In this document: in pieces, positions 62,240-64,000 of the stretch
Numbering within the stretch: position 1 is the stretch's first letter
How the letters are laid out: every line of letters starts with the position of its first letter
Assembly: GCF_003148885.1 (NCBI RefSeq)
Contig: NZ_QGHD01000003.1
Span: forward strand, 62,001 to 126,000
Direction of reading: 5' to 3'
From: Hallerella porci
Lineage (GTDB): Bacteria > Fibrobacterota > Fibrobacteria > Fibrobacterales > Fibrobacteraceae
Length of the DNA: 64,000 nucleotides
Translations under genes and position numbers: made by a program
Notes under the pieces: generated by a model
Seen by the model: the letters and a program-made list of their open reading frames with translations, nothing else
Told to the model about the DNA's origin: nothing
Databases searched by the model: none

Positions 62240-62690
62240 CTTCAAAAAATAATTCGCAGAAAATTCTTGAATGCAAAAGAAGAACTTTTTCAAAAATTTA
62301 AATCAATCTAACTAAGTTTCAAAGCAAAAACTTTTTCAAATTCGTAAAATGAATCGCAGAAAATTTAAGCGAACTCTAACAAACTTTCCAACAAAAAATT
62401 TTTCGATTTCAAAAAGCAAACCCAGAAAATTCTTGAATTATAAAAAAAAATTTTCCAAATTTTAAATTGACTCTAACAAAATTTCCAACCAAAGACATCC
62501 CCGTTTTCGAAAAAAGAATTGCAGAAAATTTTTTACTTTCTAAAAAAAATTTGAAAATTAAGCAAACTCAGAAAAAGTTTCCGAGAGAAAAAACGCCTCC
62601 GCAAAACAAACCGCAGAAAATTCTTGAATTCTAAAAAATTTTTCCCAAACTAAAAGGCATAAAAACTCTAACATTAAAATCTATTTCGCA
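62240..62690. repeat. Degenerate AT-rich tandem repeat, about 100 bp unit
   Basis: A core GCAGAAAATT recurs at 62256, 62356, 62422 (first base changed), 62521 and 62613, three of them extended to GCAGAAAATTCTTGAAT. A second core CTCTAACAAA-TTTCCAAC follows in several units. Spacings of 100, 66, 99 and 92 nt fit a decayed tandem array. No gene lies in it. Confidence 0.7.
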
Positions 62691-62701
62691 AATTAAACGC
62701 A

Positions 62702-62750
62702 AAAAGCCGCGCTTCGCGCGGCTTTTCCTTTTTGCGCCCCGCAGGGGCGC
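62702..62750 (-). terminator. Tandem terminator hairpins of the Ala-rich protein gene
   Basis: GCGCCCC-GCA-GGGGCGC (62734-62750) and AAAAGCCGCGC-TTC-GCGCGGCTTTT (62702-62726); on the minus strand the second is followed by TTTTT-like sequence. Confidence 0.75.
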
Positions 62751-62778
62751 CATTCTCTCAAAAATTGAACTTTTGCAA

Positions 62779-63675
62779 TTATTTGCGGTTCATCTTGCAG
62801 CGTTTTTTCTGCAGTGGCGTCATCCCCGGCTGATCGCAAGGATCGCCCGCAGGAGCAGGCCGTGCCGCAGGAGCGGGCTTCGGTTGCTGACGCGCTTGAA
62901 CAGCTTGTTGCTTCTGTTCACGCGGAGTCAACTTCTTTTGCTGTGCGGCTTGTTGTTCCGCTCTTCTTGCCGCTGCGATGGAATCATTGCGCGCTTTTAC
63001 AGCGGCGCGTTTTTCTTCCTTCGTTTTTTGTGCAGCGAGAGCATTCGCCGCAGCGGTTTCTTTTGCCGCAGCGATAGAATCACGGCGAGCCTTTTCGGCA
63101 TTGCGCTGTTTATCAATCGCTGCTTTGCGAGCCGCTTGAGCTTGCGCCTTGGATAACGGACGAGCAGAAGCTTGGAAAATCGCATCCGCATTTTCGGGAT
63201 TTTTAAAGACGCTGCCTGGAGTTCCGCGCTTTTCTTGCGCATCTGCAAGCGATCCGGTTGCCCAAGAATCGTTTGCAATCGGCGGAAGAAGCGAAACCTT
63301 TAGGTCTTTAATTTTTGTCGGAAATTCATCGGCGCCATCTGAATAATAAATCATCACGTCGTAAATTCCCGCTTGATATTCCAAGCCATCCGAACCGCCG
63401 ACCGGAGATTCGGCATACGCCACTTCGATATAAAGTTGGTCGTTATCCATACTGTTGAAAAGCAAGTCGATGTCGCCCTGCGGCGCTTTCACTTGACCTT
63501 CGGCGACAAATGCCCACGGAGCATAGCTCACCTGAATCTTAAAGTGATGATAACCGTGTTCGGCTTCATCGAGCTTCAAATAATCCGCATCGAAAGCCTG
63601 GAACGAGGGCTTAATCTGCGCAAAGGCAAAGACTGCGCAGAAAAGAACCAAAAACATCGACAGTTTCTTGAGCAT
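62779..63675 (-). CDS. Secreted protein with Ala/Lys/Arg-rich C-terminal half
   Basis: 298 aa from the ATG at 63675, set by GGAGG 5 nt upstream. Signal peptide at about 1-17 (SMFLVLFCAVFAFA then Q). Residues 18 to ~160 form a beta-rich domain (HHFKIQVSYAPWAFVAEGQV, LEYQAGIYDVMIYYSDGADE). Residues ~165-280 are a basic low-complexity coiled coil with two approximate repeats of KARRDSIAAAK / KARNDSIAAAR. The tail reads CDQPGMTPLQKKRCKMNRK with two Cys. No family recognised. Lies 15 nt after the phosphohexomutase gene and may be read with it. Confidence 0.75.
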   Translation of the reverse strand: MLKKLSMFLVLFCAVFAFAQIKPSFQAFDADYLKLDEAEHGYHHFKIQVSYAPWAFVAEGQVKAPQGDIDLLFNSMDNDQLYIEVAYAESPVGGSDGLEYQAGIYDVMIYYSDGADEFPTKIKDLKVSLLPPIANDSWATGSLADAQEKRGTPGSVFKNPENADAIFQASARPLSKAQAQAARKAAIDKQRNAEKARRDSIAAAKETAAANALAAQKTKEEKRAAVKARNDSIAAARRAEQQAAQQKKLTPREQKQQAVQARQQPKPAPAARPAPAGDPCDQPGMTPLQKKRCKMNRK

Positions 63676-63690
63676 GAATTCCTCCAAACC

Positions 63691-64000
63691 TTATTTGTTA
63701 AAGAACAACGTTTTTGCCGCTTCGAACATCGCATCCTTTTCGGATTCTTCACGGCATTCGGTGTAAATGCGCACTTTCGGTTCCGTTCCCGACGGACGAA
63801 TTAACATCCAAGAATCATCTTCGAAGATAATCTTCACGCCGTCAACAGTTAAAAGTTCGCGAACTTTCTTTTCCTTGTTTCCGATTTTCACGCTTGATCC
63901 GACTTTTGCCTTGTCAGCAACCGCCATCACTTGAGCAGCGAGAGGCGCTCCGACGAGAGATTTATCAACTTCAAAACCAGCGCGGCTCGGATAGAATTTG
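63691..64000 (-). CDS. Phosphohexomutase (phosphoglucomutase/phosphomannomutase), 3' end only
   Basis: About 102 C-terminal residues; the gene continues past the right edge. WMLIRPSGTEPKVRIYTE is the phosphate-binding loop of domain 4 of the alpha-D-phosphohexomutase family. The catalytic Ser and the sugar-specificity loop lie outside, so glucose, mannose or glucosamine specificity is open. Confidence 0.9.
   Translation of the reverse strand, partial: KFYPSRAGFEVDKSLVGAPLAAQVMAVADKAKVGSSVKIGNKEKKVRELLTVDGVKIIFEDDSWMLIRPSGTEPKVRIYTECREESEKDAMFEAAKTLFFNK

Noticed and set aside
62240-62690. CRISPR array
   Set aside because: Units are degenerate, unequal in length (66-100 nt) and have no conserved 25-40 bp repeat with unique spacers; no cas genes nearby.

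Overview
The window reads as a chromosomal segment of a Gram-negative bacterium of the Fibrobacterota (Fibrobacter or Hallerella-like). The support is an inference from gene content. It has an outer-membrane lipoprotein exporter (LolCD-like), POTRA/beta-barrel and AsmA-like envelope proteins, a secreted GH74 xyloglucanase and an SGNH esterase that both end in type IX secretion-like sorting domains, an 11-subunit-type complex I operon without nuoEFG, and moderate GC with very AT-rich intergenic DNA. The segment is mostly housekeeping; I see no CRISPR array, prophage, or insertion sequence.

Layout. 1-6.3 kb: the end of a PLP aminotransferase coupled to a tiny membrane protein, glyS, a DUF559-like nuclease gene, and mfd. 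6.3-13.9 kb: dapA with a downstream acidic tetra-Cys protein, the GH74/SGNH hemicellulose operon, an ADP-ribosylglycohydrolase, and a broken glycosyltransferase. 14-17.3 kb: leuCD, then a xerD-type recombinase bracketed by two copies of a promoter-tRNA-Lys-terminator cassette. 17.3-18 kb: a 700 bp AT-rich spacer with repeats and a promoter/hairpin. 18-30.8 kb: bifunctional rel, an unknown gene and the nuoA-BC-D-H-I-J-K-L-M-N operon, which contains a nuoB-nuoC fusion. 30.8-36.6 kb (minus): a DUF748/AsmA protein, a POTRA-barrel protein, a small membrane protein, a lipoprotein and xthA, which look like one envelope operon. 36.7-46 kb: RNase P RNA, rdgB, DUF763, ligA, an M3 peptidase, tRNA-Ser, an omega-like subunit, fused trpCF, and tmRNA. 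46-50.3 kb: a DUF4160/DUF2442 pair (the first broken by two homopolymer indels), a PurO-type IMP cyclohydrolase, a PDZ-thioredoxin protein, a small outer-membrane protein and pyrD. 50.3-60 kb: an M20 peptidase, a sirtuin, ybaK, then a minus-strand run lysS, lolC, lolD, clpC, bioB. 60-64 kb: a decayed metal-transport operon, a degenerate ~100 bp tandem repeat, a secreted Ala-rich protein and the 3' end of a phosphohexomutase gene.

Transcription units commonly end in strong GC hairpins with 3-4 nt loops, often serving both strands. Several genes (mfd, rel, dapA) have a -10-like hexamer exactly 6 nt before the ATG, suggesting leaderless mRNAs. The observations most worth following are the DUF748-POTRA barrel operon, the NuoBC fusion in a complex I without an NADH module, the tRNA-Lys cassettes around xerD, the repeats upstream of rel, and three recently decayed loci.
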